DNA of 64,000 bases from positions 1 through 64,000 of the forward strand of contig SKCR01038125.1 of NCBI GenBank assembly GCA_019454045.1. The letters run 5' to 3'. Positions 44,399 to 57,329 of this stretch are shown here, piece by piece. Source of the DNA: Zanthoxylum bungeanum. Lineage: Eukaryota > Streptophyta > Magnoliopsida > Sapindales > Rutaceae. How positions within the stretch are numbered: position 1 is the first letter of the stretch; the number at the start of each line of letters is the position of its first letter. A program made the translations under genes and the position numbers. The notes below the pieces were generated by a model. It was given only the letters and a program-made list of their open reading frames with translations, had not been told where the DNA came from and ran no database searches.

Positions 44399-46217
44399 TG
44401 ATGAGTGGTAAAACTATCACTATTTCTCACTCATTTAACTTAATATTTTGTATAGTTCTTGAGTTTTGTGAATATTTTGATGTGTTTTGTGTTATTTTGT
44501 AGATAAATAAAGTTTCAGGACATTCTGGAGGTGATTTGGAGCAAAACTGTGAAATTTGGTGAAATTTGCAAAAATGATATTGGTAATTTTGGGCGTCCTG
44601 ACACAAAGGGTATTTTGGTAATTTTGGACATCCCGACACCGAAATAAAGTTTCAAGACATTCTGGAGGTGATTGGAGCAAAACTGTGAAATTTGACGAAA
44701 ATGGTATTTTGGTAATTTTGGACATCCCGACACGAGGGTATTTTGGTAATTGCACCACCATGCCACATGTCAAAAATTCAACGAGCCGTCTTTTTTAGCC
44801 ACCATGCCACGTGTCGAAAATCAGCGATCTAAAAATAATAATATAAATAATTAAAAAATAAAAATCAGAAAAATAATAATAAAAAATTAGATTTTTTGCC
44901 TATAAATAGATTTCGAATTTTTAGTTTCAAATGTACCTCATCCTCTGAAATCCTTATAAATAAAATAGAGTTCTTCTTATTTTCTTCTTATATTCAGTTT
45001 TATTTACGCTTTGTAGTAGTAATTCTATCCATCCATGAGGGGGTAACTTCTCTATGCTGAGGTAATAAGGTAATTCTTTTACTTTTGCTATTTAGATTAA
45101 TCTCCCTTAAAAAATAATATATAAACTATTTAAAATCTGAATTAATAAAGGATACCGCCATTTCGGACGGTTGGTTATTAAATTAATCTGGTTAAACCTG
45201 ACTTAATGAGGATACCGCCATACTGGACGGTTGGTTTAAGTTTATATTTCTGTTCCGCCTTATGTCTGGTATATTTGAATTTGACTTAATCAGGATACCG
45301 CCATTCTGGACTGTTGGTTTAAAATATCACAAGATTATATATTATTTTATGGGAGATATCTAAATAGTGAATAGTAGAAGTTAATTCCTTTTACCTTAGC
45401 ATTTCTTTTTATTACTTTTCAGCAATTTCATTTTATGTCTTTTAAGTTTATATCAGCTTTAGTTATGTGTTGTAACTAAGTTAAATATCTAGGGTTGTGA
45501 TAAAATCTAATATTACCGATTTAAAAAAAAGGTTAGATTATAGTTTGGATAATTAAAAGAATTATTTGTTGAGTCATAACCTTAATGCCTTTTTATTAAC
45601 TGATCACTAATAAAATTGATTAGATAAAACTTAAAATGAACTAGACATAAGGATTTTAAGTTTAAAGACCTTATACTCAACAACCCACGATCTTCTTTAA
45701 GGATAGATAAACCTTTAATAGATTTCCTTACAGGATAGGAATATACCTGTTGGGCAGGGGTAATCAATAATTGGAATTCAATCTTAATGAATCTAGGTAA
45801 TTTAATTGACATAGATATATGGTTCAATTTGATTATTCTAGGTATTTGTAAATGACCATCGGAAGAGGCTTTTACATAATTTAGTGTTCCAGATTAATAA
45901 TTCAATATTTTACCCAACTATGATATAACTACTTCATCTTTTAATAGATATTAGAAAGATTCACAACCCTAGATCTTTGAGTCTTTTATTTTCCTTAGTA
46001 TTTTCTTTTGTCTTGTTATCTTTTTATTTATTTAGCAAATCTATAAATCAAATCATTCAAGTAATCAATTCCCTTCTCCCTCAATTAGATATTTGTAAAT
46101 AAATAGTATCAACAATTAATAACAATAGTAGGAATTAAGTCCTCGTGGGATCGATATTTTTTATACTACTTGAACGATACATGCGCTTGTGTTATACGTG
46201 TGTGTTTACGCCGGTCA
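44399..46217 (+). mobile_element. Solo LTR of an Athila-type gypsy, related to the LTR of element A
   Basis: It starts TGATGAGTGG and ends GGTCA, 1819 bp, with a perfect 5-bp duplication ATTAC on both sides (44394-44398, 46218-46222). It follows the LTR at 7926-9832 from the first bases (ACTTAATATTTTGTATAGTT) to the last block. It has a TATA box at about 44899 and the stem-loop array at 45154-45314. No internal region is present, so it arose by LTR-LTR recombination. It sits inside the minisatellite of element X. Confidence 0.93.
45154..45314 (+). repeat. Array of small bulged stem-loops in the solo LTR
   Basis: ACCGCC-ATTTC-GG-A-CGGT (45154), ACCGCC-ATACT-GG-A-CGGT (45214) and ACCGCC-ATTCT-GG-A-CTGT (45297), with a weaker unit near 45254. 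The stem is the same as in the LTR of A (8799-8965), while the loop and bulge bases differ. Confidence 0.65.
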
Positions 46218-46222
46218 ATTAC

Positions 46223-46648
46223 ACATGTCGTATGACTTATATCTTCCTGGCCTCATCAAGTCCAGTTGACCGGGGACATCCCTCACAAACTCGTGTCGAG
46301 TCAAGTTGTAGACATGGATTACACATATCGTATGACTTATATCTTCCTGGCATCATCAAGTCCAGTCGACCGGGGACATCCCTCATTGACTCGTGTCGAG
46401 TCAAGTTGTAGACATAGATTACACATGTCGAATGACTTATATCCTGACATTCATCTGGTTCAGTCGATTGGGTACTTCCCCAATGGCTCTTGTAGAGTCA
46501 AATTCATAACTACACATTCGTTTGGTTCAATTAATAGGCAGCACCAACGCTCATGTATATCTACATCCTATGGTCTCGCCCCAGGCGAAAAACACGTTAA
46601 GTACTCTCCAAGCCAATGACTCATTGACTTAGAGAGTAAGGGACAAAC
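46223..46648 (+). repeat. Last minisatellite units of element X and PPT-like tract
   Basis: Three near-identical units containing GTATGACTTATATC and CGACCGGGGACATCCC, then a non-repetitive end with TTAGAGAGTAAGGGACAAAC directly before the 3' LTR. Confidence 0.7.
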
Positions 46649-47260
46649 TGTACGGGCCAAATTTGGGCCCAATGGCATAACTGTCATTCCACCTTTGGGC
46701 CAATTAAGAAACCAAAGCCCCGAAGCAAGCCCACCATTAGATCTAGTTTGAGAAATCAGCTTTGGACCGAGAGGCCATACCAGCCCAGAGCCCACCAGCA
46801 CAAATTTAACAGTTCAGGAAGGTCAACAGATTCATGAGTAATTAGATTGGGAAAACGCCTTCAGTAATGAATTCCATTAAATCGGCAGTTACAGTCATAA
46901 ACCCTGTCATTAACACATCCAACGGGTAGAAGAGAATTAAATGACCCCTCGTAAGGAGGGCCTATAAAAGAGAATAGCCAAGGCATAAAGGGGGGATGAC
47001 ACAACACTACTCCTTGTCATCAGAGAAATCATAATACACTGCCCTCACGGCAAACAAAAGATGATTGAGGTAACTTCAAGCCTTATTCTCCGTACAACCG
47101 ACTTATTCACATTACTAACTTGAGCGTCGGAGTGCCCTCGGCACCCACCACACCGATGGGCAGTATACTCCCGCTCACTCTACATTTGTCTTGCAGGATC
47201 GCTAGTGCCCCCAACCTACAAATTCTGATTGTGGACCTCGAGCGAAAACCAGCATCCACA
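46649..47260 (+). repeat. 3' LTR of element X
   Basis: 612 bp, near-identical to 39281-39886, followed by the CCAAT target copy. Confidence 0.92.
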
Positions 47261-47265
47261 CCAAT

Positions 47266-47574
47266 AAAGTTCTAAAGCATAAAATCAAATCTCTAATATG
47301 CTCCATATTTCATAAAAATATTCAAAAGATACCAATTGGAAAAAATATATACTTATACTATAAAAAAAATAAAAATTTCCATTTGAGGGGTATTAAAACT
47401 AATTAAGTTCAAGCTCCCCCTCAATGAGGGAAAATATGCATCATTTCAAGAATAAAACCAATTAAAACATGATTATAAGTTATCCAATATAATTTAATCA
47501 TAAAGTATGCACATTTGGACACTTTAACCAACAAAGATGCATATGAGCATATTTTCAAAATAGATTATACATAC
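47266..47574 (-). mobile_element. Sirevirus-like internal fragment between X and the solo LTR
   Basis: AT-rich, non-coding, with CTCCCCCTCAATGAGG. It joins 39280 on one side and 50014 on the other once both insertions are removed. Confidence 0.4.
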
Positions 47575-50013
47575 GGTAAGGTTTTGAGGTTAGCGCGGAA
47601 GCATCCATGTGACTGAAATTTAAAATTTTCTTCCAAAACCACTTTAAAGATCGTGGTTATGTTGTTGTTGATGTAGACAATATACTATTTAAATTAATCT
47701 ATATTAATTTAACATGCATGTAATAAATAATTTTATTTATCAACATTAATTAATTTACTGATAATAAAACATACATTTATGTGCTTATTATCTTTTCGAG
47801 CCTTTTGAATATCCTCATTGATTTTTCCCTTGTTGTAGTGCACCAAGCGTTGCACCTCTAGTTGGCACACTAGCTCTCATCTACGAACAAATCGCTCCCA
47901 CTATTGAGAACAAAAGAAACCCTTTTCTTTTATAGGATGTTGAAGTCTTTAGAAACGAATCGGAACTATTCCGGAGAGAAGAAATCGAAAACACAAAACA
48001 TATTACTTATATATATATTCTTAATATCAACGTAAACAACAATTGCTTACTGTCTGTGTATATATATATTAGCAGCAAGCAACAATTACAATATATATAT
48101 AAAAGCAACGTAAATTTGTAACAGCAATTGCTTGTGTATATATATACCCCAATGCACAACTATTGTCTTTGTGTATATATATTATTCTTACGCAAGCTAT
48201 TACAACCAAAAACAATTGCTTATAATTCTTGCAAATATATATCAACAACAACGCTTGCTGTGTATATATATTTATCTGCTTGCATGCAACCTTCAACAAC
48301 AAAAACTACATTTGTTTATTGCTTATGTTCATATATATATATAGGCAACAACCAATTGACACATTCAACTTCAACAAGAAGTTTTCCTTCAACTTCAACA
48401 AGAAGTACTTCTTGAATAACAAGTCTTTCTACAAGAAGTTTTGCCTCAACTTCAAAATGAAGTTTTGCATCAACTTCAACAAGAAATTTTGCATAAACTT
48501 CAACAAGAAGTTTTGCATCAACTCCAACAAGAAGTTTTGCCTTTCAAACTTGTACAAAAAGTTTTAATTGTATCTCAATACAATAATGTCAATCAAATAT
48601 CCCTCCAAATCAAATTTGGTCTCTTAAAGATTCTTTCCAAAATAAAATTAAGATACTTAATCAAATTAGGAATCCTAATTAAATAAAGACTTCCATATTT
48701 AATCTTAAATATGACTCTAATTAATTTGGGTGCTAGCCCACTAAATTAAAGCCCAATAGATTAAATATTATTTTGGCATAATAATTAATTAACTATTAAT
48801 TAATTAATTCAACTTACTTAATTTTAAAATTATATTTAATTTATTTAATATCAAATATCAAATATTTAATTAAACAATTAAATCTTATTTTATATTTCGA
48901 ATTTATTAATCAAATTAATATTTCCGAAATATCTCGAATATCCTAATCCAATTAGGAAATGCCAAAATGATCATTTATTAACTTTTAATAAACATCCTCG
49001 AATTTGTAACATAGACGAGAACTATATTGTGCGACCGTCCTAGGTTCATTATCGAGTAGCAGTGGAATAATATTAACTCTTTAATATTTCATCTCTATGA
49101 TATTCCACAGACCATAGGTAATCGCCTAGCAGCAAGCCATGGCCCCTAGTCGATGAATGAAGTGGGAAAACATATGAACCTGTTAGAATACACTTCGAAC
49201 ATGTCATCTCATTCCTTTCGATATTTATGTTTCTTATCGAGTCTGGATCATGGTAAGGTCAAATCCTTATACTCGACATATCTTTAAACTTTATCTTGTG
49301 GATCTGATATCTCTAAGATATCGACTGCTTTGGCCAAAGACTTATATCCACAACTTTGAGTTTCCTTGAAACATCTCTTTTATTATCAAAGCTATCGGAT
49401 CCCATCTTGAAGCATTCGTGACTTCGTACGTCAATCGCTCAAGGCCATCTAGCATTTATTCAAAGGACGTGGATAGTCGAATGAGGATATACTAGTGAAC
49501 CAAGAGTATTATCGCACAAGTCATCGTATAATCTCAGCTCAGAGGATATAATGACACTAATGTATTATTACGAAGATCAATGACCTTAAATAATATTACC
49601 ATGTGATCTTACGCTTCTGTGGTCGTGTTCAATATTTCATTCTACTAATGAAACATCTATTGTCTATGTCCTTATGATATGAGACTCATCATCCATTCTA
49701 TTAACATCATATGTCAATCTAGACGACACACAACAATATTGGTCAAGTGATATATTATTGTCCTGTATACAATCATATTTTACCAAGAACTTAATTTGAG
49801 ACATATACAAATATCGTTGACTCTCATAATCGCAAACGTCTTTTGGATTAACGATATTCATCTGACATAATGTCTCAGGACATACACATAAAATATGGAT
49901 GTAGTAATGTGTAGTTAACAAATGCCTTTTATTAATAAATAATAAACTATATTACAAATATTATGCCTTAAACCATTACATCCATAACTGGTTTTAGGGC
50001 ATATACTCTAACA
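47575..50013 (-). mobile_element. Solo LTR of a Ty1/copia element (minus orientation), 2439 bp
   Basis: In reverse it starts TGTTAGAGTATATGCCCTAA (50013 downward), a start I know from plant copia LTRs. A 5-bp duplication CATAC flanks it at 47570-47574 and 50014-50018. The 3' terminal dinucleotide is CC instead of CA, so the lower end may be mutated. The interior is non-coding with TGTATATATATA runs (48050-48345). Confidence 0.7.
48362..48550. repeat. Short tandem repeat CTTCAACAAGAAGTTTTGC
   Basis: About seven units of 24-30 bp inside the solo LTR. The phase-preserving units create a repetitive Asn/Phe/Lys frame that I do not consider coding. Confidence 0.8.
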
Positions 50014-50018
50014 CATAC

Positions 50019-51008
50019 AACATATCATTTACATATACGATATACGATATACCAATATAAAATATTATGCAAAATGACATAAGCATCATAAATTAATTAA
50101 CACCCTTCAATAAGTACAAACATCTAAATAGATATGGGGATACTCAAATTTTCTTAAGTCATGTGTAAAACATCATATATGTATGGCTAAAATAATATCA
50201 TCAAAATCATACTCAATACACATACATATTATCATATTTGCATATATAAGGCAAAATAAGCAAATACTATAAAGTTGTCATTTTTATCATTTTACCACAC
50301 AAGTAAGTGACCCAAACACCAATTCTTATTCTTGGACAAATACTCAAAAAAAAAAAAAACTATCTTTGGTAGCTTAATATTTTTGGGTTTATTTTGGCTC
50401 TTTTTGGAACCCACACTTTCTTAACATTAGACATATTTCTCAAAGAGCATACAAAACTCTAATGACCTAAATATAAACAATAATTATATTTAATACAATG
50501 ATCATTGCATCAATTAGCCTTCGCAAATTGATTTTTGAAAATCTCATGTTTTCTAAAAAGTAAAATATTTTTCTCATCTGACAATTTAACAACCATGTCA
50601 TTTAGCTAAATATTTTTTCTCAAGAACATCTATCTTATTAAACATATCATCAATATTATACACATGTAGCTAGATAGCACATCAATGTGGGAAGTGTCAT
50701 CATGTATAGTTATATGAGCATTATCATATAACTTAATTTTCAAATTTAATGCTTCAATTTCTTTTTTAGATGATCATTCTGAGTTTCTAAATGATCATTT
50801 TCCATTTTAAGAGACTCCACTTACTTGTTAAGATCATCAAGTTCATTTTGCATGTAAGTGAGAAATTTTTAGATGCGAGCTTTTTCATATCAAAATGTAA
50901 TTCTAAGAATACATCATGTAACTCATCAAATGTAAAGTTTTGAGTTACCGTACTTTCCACATCAGATTAATTTTCTCCAAGAACCATGAATACACGATTT
51001 GTCTTTGT
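50019..51008 (-). pseudogene. Sirevirus-like gag/pol remnant
   Basis: On the minus strand 50940-50700 reads as a coiled-coil rich stretch (DELHDVFLELHFDMKKLASKN, then VESLKMENDHLETQNDHLKK after a stop) typical of the end of Sirevirus Gag. About 50400-50425 encodes KKVWVPK, a short motif I associate with Sirevirus polyproteins. Stops and frameshifts abound. The family call is from memory. Confidence 0.5.
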
Positions 51009-51081
51009 TGGGTTTTCTAGGTCAAACCAAGATTAATTAAGTAATGAAATGTGAGAATACAACAAAGTAAAGTAGCGGAAA
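51009..51081 (-). repeat. 73-bp copia LTR end fragment (minus orientation)
   Basis: TGTTGGGTTTTCTAGGTCAA and what follows align with the outer end of the LTRs at 51413 and 59509 at reduced identity. It stops abruptly where the plus-oriented LTR head begins. Confidence 0.55.
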
Positions 51082-51411
51082 ATATTGGACAGTTATGACC
51101 CATATCGTCACTATTTGTAAAAGACATTGTGTTTTTGTACAAATTAATTATGTAGCAAAGGAAATTGTCTTTTATCATTTCGTAATTAGATTACTTAAAT
51201 GTGTGAATGATGAAAGTCCTTATGATTAGTTCCGGATTGAGATGATATGAGACAGTATCAATCCACGACGGTTTAATCATTAAATATCCCTAGTCGTAGT
51301 ATTATCGAGATTGGACATCGATAATGCGGAATAGACTAGTATCGCACTTGTGCGTGTTATGGAAGCGTAACACCATAGTTCTCATATATTTAAGTATTGG
51401 ATACTTATGCA
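51082..51411 (+). repeat. 330-bp copia LTR head in plus orientation
   Basis: It is the reverse complement of 53030-53358, the first 329 bp of the LTR in sense, with the start TATTGGACAG for TGTTGGACAG. It ends in ATACTTATGCA and directly meets the minus-oriented LTR at 51413. See the finding on inversion. Confidence 0.85.
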
Positions 51412-51412
51412 T

Positions 51413-53358
51413 TGTTGGTTTCTAAGGTGGTCCCAAGATCAATATAAGCAATGAAAAGAATGAATACTCACAAGAAGTATGGCGGAATCATACTTACAAA
51501 GATCGGCTTTTGGATGCGAAGATCAACAATATTTTCTCCTTGCTTGATGTATTCGGCCAAGGCTTGATTTTGTTGAAGAAGATGAACAAGCTCCAAGCTT
51601 CCAAAGGATTCCAAGCTCTAAGTTCGGTTTCCCTATCACCTTGTATTGATCATTGAATGTGCTAGCAAGTAAGGAAGACAAACAATTCTTCTTCCTTCTC
51701 CAAGAGGCTCACGGTTTTGGTCTATAAGGGAGAGAAAGAGTTTTTTAATTCTTTTGTTATTTGTTTTCCAAAAACATTATTAAAAATCTATTACCAAAAT
51801 TTGGTATAACCTTCCCAAAAAGTCAACCAAAATTTTGGCTCCAAAATTACATTAAATGCCCACACCAACCAACATCATGAATAGTGACTACATGTCACTC
51901 ACCAAAAAGGTGACTTGACATATATCATTAAAGTGACAAGTGACGTGACTCGCGATGTGACTTGTGGCCGCACTTGATTCAAAATCGGAGTGGCGTCGCA
52001 AACACATTCTGGGCTCGGGTTCGTTAATTCCGAATTAATGAATTTTTCCATTGCGACGTAATTAAATCAAATTCAATTAAATAATTATGCCTAGCAAAAT
52101 TACTATTCACGTCGCTAGCGAATTAATTCTAAATTAACTCGTTAGCCCGAATTAAAATCTAACTTTAATTCCGCGTCGAAATCTAATTTCGTATAATATA
52201 TCGAATATATTATTTTATCGATTAATTCCAAATTAATCGTTCTCTCTCTTCAAATAATACTTTATCCCAGATAAAATCTCTCTGCTATTAATCCCAGATT
52301 AATAAAGTTCGAATCATACGTCATTGGTGAATCTTCGGGAAGCGACCCAAGAGATCCATGGATATGTTGGTAGTAAATTCGGTCGTCGGACTATCCGAAC
52401 ACGTACGTACCTCGTACTGTATTCTTACCGATTTACAAGACAAGGTTGGCTTCTAGGAAAGCGTCATGCCTACCAAATTCTCCAGAAATATTCTTAATAG
52501 AATATATAATCTATGTCAGGCGTAGTATACGTAGTATTGCGTATAGCGATCCAGTATCAGATGTCACATGCAAGGCCTGGGGCTGGAATAGTGTCTGCCC
52601 CGTACGAAGCATATATCAGATCACTAGCAACTAGTCTCTTTATAATCGGATAATATGACTAATCATGACCTAGTCATATTATCCCGATGGTTGCAACCGT
52701 TTAGAGAACCAGTTCTATATCCCCGCGTGACCATCATCTCCATATGACTGAAGTGATACTTCCGTCTTGACATCACACCCTATACACTACGATTCTCAAT
52801 AAACCCAGAAGAGGCGTACGCAGAACCTGTTAAAGTCCTGGACGACCAAAACCAAAGCGTATTGATTGTCGCAAGTACTAGCGATGCAAGTCTCAGGTTA
52901 AGACCAAATACACCTACCATGATGCGGACTCCCATAGACACATAGTCATACTACCAATGAGATTCTGAGGGGTCTATCCAGAGTGAAGTTGTTTCCGTAC
53001 CATCGGTAAACACAACCTCCTACCACACTTGCATAAGTATCTAATACTTAAATATATGAGAACTATGATGTTACGCTTCCATAACACGCACAAGTACGAT
53101 ACTAGTCTATTCTGCATTATCGATGTCCGGTCTCGATAATACTACGACTATGGATATTTAATAATTAAACCGTCGTGGATCGATACTGTCTCATATCATC
53201 TCAATCTGGAACTAATCATAAAGACTTTCATCATTCACACATTTAAGTAATCTAATTACGAAATGATAAAAGGCAATTTCCTTTGCTACATAATTAATTT
53301 GTACAAAAACACAATGTCTTTTATAAATAGTGACGCTATGGGTCATAACTGTCCAACA
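51413..53358 (-). repeat. 3' LTR of element D
   Basis: Complete at 1946 bp, sense TGTTGGACAG...CCAACA. In sense it is preceded by the purine tract CCAAGTGGGAGA (53376-53361 region). Confidence 0.92.
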
Positions 53359-53372
53359 ATCTCCCACTTGGC

Positions 53373-56300
53373 CTATAGCCAGTCACTCAAGCATCTAGCA
53401 CCTGAACTATGTACATGTCGCTCAAACTTTTGCTGAGGAATAGCTTTTGTCAGCGGATCTGCAATGTTGTCATCTGATGCGACTTTCTCGATCTTCATAT
53501 CGCCACGATGTATGATCTCACGAATCAGATGGAAACGTCGAAGAACATGCTTGGATCGTTGATGAGACCGCGGTTCCTTAGCCTGCGTTATAGCCCCGTT
53601 ATTGTCACAATACAATGGAACATGCTCAGCTGCTAACGGAACTACTCCTAATCCAATAAGGAATTTTCGGATCCAAACTGCCTCCTTTGCTGCTTCAGCT
53701 GCAGCGATATACTCTGCTTCTGTTGTTGAATCGGCAACAGTCTCTTGCTTGGAAGATTTCCAGCTCATTGCTCCGTTATTCAAACAAAACACGTAACCAG
53801 ATTGCGACTTACAATCGTCTTTATCGGTTTGGAAACTTGCATCGGTATACCCAATTACCTCAAGTTCTCCATCTCCATAGATTAAGAAAGCATCCTTAGT
53901 TCGTCTAAGATATTTAAGGATATTCTTAACCGCTATCCAGTGACCTTCACCTGGATCGGCCTGATAGCGACTACACATGCTCAAAGCATAGGAGACATCA
54001 GGTCGCGTACATATCATGGCATACATGATCGATCCGACTGCCGAGGCGAACAACATCCGACTCATGTTGTCTCTCTCATCTTGAGTTTTAGGACACATGT
54101 CCTTAGATAGAGTGACGCCATGTGACACTGGCAACAGTCCCCTCTTGGACTGATCCATGTTGAATCTCTTCAACACTTTATCAATGTACGTGCTCTGGGA
54201 GAGTCCAAGCAGCTTTCTAGATCTATCCCGGTAGATCTTTATTCCCAGAATAAAGGCTGCTTCTCCTAAATCTTTCATGGAGAATTTTAATGAAAGCCAA
54301 GCTTTCACCGATGTTAACATGGGAATGTCATTGCCCATAAGCAATACATCGTCAACATAAAGGACAATGAAAGTCAGTGCACTCCCACTAACCTTCTTGT
54401 ATACACAAGGATCATCTTCATTTTGAACGAAATCATATTCTTTTATGATCTCATCAAAATGTTGGTTCCAAGAACGCGACGCTTGCTTCAGTCCATAAAT
54501 GGACCGATTTAACTTGCAAACCTTGTTTGCATGTTTAGGCACGACAAAACCGTCAGGCTGTTGCATATAAACATCCTCAAACAGGTTTTCGTTAAGGAAA
54601 GTGGTTTTGACGTCCATCTGCCATATCTCGTAATCGAAATATGCAGCAATAGCAAGCATTATCCGAATGGATTTAATCATTGCAACGGGTGAGAAAGTTT
54701 CATCGTAATCGACACCATGTCGTTGACGATACCCATTCGCTACAAGCCTAGCTTTGTACATTTGTATGTTGCCATCCATGTCGGTCTTCCTTTTGAAGAT
54801 CCATTTGCAACCAATAGACTTTACTCCTTCTGGTGCATCAACTAGTGTCCAAACTTGGTTGGTATACATGGAATCCATTTCGAACTTCATGGCATCTTGC
54901 CATAAAGCGGAATCGATATCTTGTATCGCTTCCTCATACGTAGTCGGCTCGTCTTCCTCAATGAGATTGATATCTACATGAGGTGAGATTAGAAATCCAT
55001 ACCTCTCAGATTGTTTTCTGACTCTCTCCGACCTATGCGGTCCTTCTGTATTCGAAGATTGTGGTTCAGTCTCATCCCTGATGGACTGTTCATGTTCCGT
55101 TAAGGATTCTATGCCAGGAACAGTATCACTCCGATTTTCATCGAGTTCTACTTTCCTCCAACTTATCACTGCATTTAGGAATTCCTTCTCAAGGAAAACC
55201 GCATGTAGAGCAACAAATACTTTATTCTCTTGTGGGTGATAGAAGTAATATACTTTGGTTTCCCTAGGATATTCTATAAATAGGCATTTATCCGATTTGG
55301 GTTCAAGTTTGGTACCTTCCAAACATTTGACGTATGCCCAGCAACCCCAAATCTTCAGGAATGAGAAACCCGGTTTGTTTCCTGTCCATATCTCATATGG
55401 TGTCTGTTGAACAGACTTTGACGGAACGTTATTCAAAATAAGTATTGCACTGTTTAATGCATATCCCCAGAAGGAAATAGGTAGCTCAGTGCGACTCATC
55501 ATAGACCTTACCATGTCTAACAAGGTTCGATTTCTCTGTTCGGACACACCGTTTAATTACGGTGTCCCGGGAGGAGTCCACTGTGAAAGAATACCATATT
55601 CTTTCAAGTAGTCAAGAAACTCATTGCTCAAGTATTTGCCACCACGGTCCGATCGTAATGTCTTAATACTTTTACCGGTCTGTTTTTCAACTTCGTGTCG
55701 AAACTCTTTGAATTTCTCAAAAGTTTTCGACTTGTGTCTCATAAGATACACATAACCATAACGCGATGCATCATCCGTAAAGGTTACGAAGTATTCATAT
55801 CCACCTCTAGCCTGGCTAGACATGGGCCCACAAACGTCACTATGAACAAGGGCTAACAGTTCGGTGGCACGTACACATTTACCGCTAAAAGGTGATTTAG
55901 GCATTTTGCCTAATAAGCAAGATTCGCAGACGTCATATGAATTTGGATCAAATCCGTCCAAGTACCCACTCTTCGAAAGTGTGGATATGCGAGTCTTGTT
56001 TATGTGTCCCAGACGACAATGCCACATATAAGTTTCATCTTTATGACTTACTTTAAGCCTTTTGTTTGTTACATTTTGAGATTGGTTTATATTCAAAATA
56101 TAAAGACCATTATTTACAACAGCAGTGCAAATTTCTATATCATTTTTATACATAAAACACCCAGTGTTTTTAAATACAAAATTGTACCCACATTGGGCTA
56201 ACACAGATACAGAAATAATATTCCTAGTCAAACTAGGTACATAATAACAGTCTGTAAGTTCAAGTACATGCCCCGAGGGCAGTTCTAAAACAAAAGTGCC

Positions 56301-57329
56301 AACGACCAAAATGGCGACTGGTGTCTCATTTCCAACACGGAGGTCAATCTCTCATGAAGCCAGTCTCCTGCTAATCCGCAGATCCTGCACATCAGTACAA
56401 ATGTGAGTACCACAACCAGAATCAAAAATACAATTTTTAAAACTAGAAGTAATCATGTTTATTTCTATAACAAACATACCTGAGGCCGGTGCCTTGCCCG
56501 CCTTGATTTCCTTCCTAAGTGCCTTGTACTCGCGGCAGTCACGCTTCCAGTGACCTCGCTGTCCGCACTGAAGACAAACATCTTGGGATTTATCCTTGGG
56601 TTTCCCAGAACCCTTTGACGATTTGGCCTTGCCCTTATTCTTATGCTTCTTCTTTTTAACACCTCCAGTCGCCTTAGGCCAAGCCCTCGGAGTCTGAGAT
56701 GTTGAAGCATAGTGCGCCTCGCGCTTTTTGCCATTAAGGAGCTCCTTTTCTGCCTCACGCAGAGTGGACATCAACTCTCCAAGAGTTTGGTCTTGGTTCA
56801 ACATGTTGTAGTTCATAATGAACCCACTCCAAGTGTCGGGGAGAGACTGTAGGATCAAATCTACTGAAGTCTCAGCCTCGAAGACTATGCCCATCTGTCG
56901 GAGCTGCTCAATATCAGCAATCATCTCTGAGACATGATGCTCAACAGACGTACCCTCTGACATTCGAGCCCGGAAGAGCTTCTTCTGCAACTCATATCTT
57001 TGCGATCTAAGGTTAGATCGGTGGAGATCGTGAAACTTTGCCATCATCTCATAGGGATCCAACCCCTTGTTTTGACGATGGAATTACGGAGTCATAGCGG
57101 CAAGCATTACCGATCGAGCAGTCGCATTATCATCGCTATGAGTCTTCCAAAGCTCTAGCTCAAGCAACTGATCAGGTCGGGGCTTAGGCCCAAAAGGTCG
57201 CTCTATAGTATAGAGTAACTTCTCGGATCCCAGAACAATTCTGAGATTCATATCCCAATCTTGAAAGTTTCTGCCATTAAAGACGTTGTCGCCCATGATA
57301 ATATCCCTAATGCTTAACTTTCCAGTCAT
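53373..57329 (-). pseudogene. Copia Gag-Pol polyprotein of element D, three in-frame stops
   Basis: One frame of 1318 aa starts at ATG 57329 (MTGKLSIRDI) and ends SDWL. Stops interrupt it at 57086-57084, 56354-56352 and 55559-55557, with no frameshift. Gag ends in a CCHC knuckle (CLQCGQRGHWKRDC, 252-265). Protease has FDSGCGTH (Asp303). Integrase has the HHCC region near 440-470 and Asp498, Asp561 and Glu597 (a D-35-E spacing). RT has MDVKTTFLN (Asp906) and YVDD (991-994), and RNase H has GYTDASF (Asp1163). All catalytic residues remain. Two of the stops (57086, 55559) sit where CAA is expected, pointing to C-to-T change. It resembles TNT1/copia polyproteins. Confidence 0.95.

Larger units (their letters stand above)
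39281..47260 (+). mobile_element. Element X: non-autonomous LTR retrotransposon, same family as Y
   Basis: LTRs at 39281-39886 (606 bp) and 46649-47260 (612 bp) are highly similar, both starting TGTACGGGCC and ending CAGCATCCACA. The perfect 5-bp target duplication CCAAT flanks the element (39276-39280, 47261-47265). The PBS follows the 5' LTR. The interior lacks gag-pol; after a leader ATG frame of 68 codons (39969-40175, no recognisable domain) it consists of repeats, an unassigned 1.6-kb segment and a nested solo LTR. The similar LTRs mark it as younger than Y. Confidence 0.92.

Noticed and set aside
48128..48686. Repetitive Asn/Phe/Lys ORFs
   Set aside because: They come from the CTTCAACAAGAAGTTTTGC repeat inside a solo LTR.
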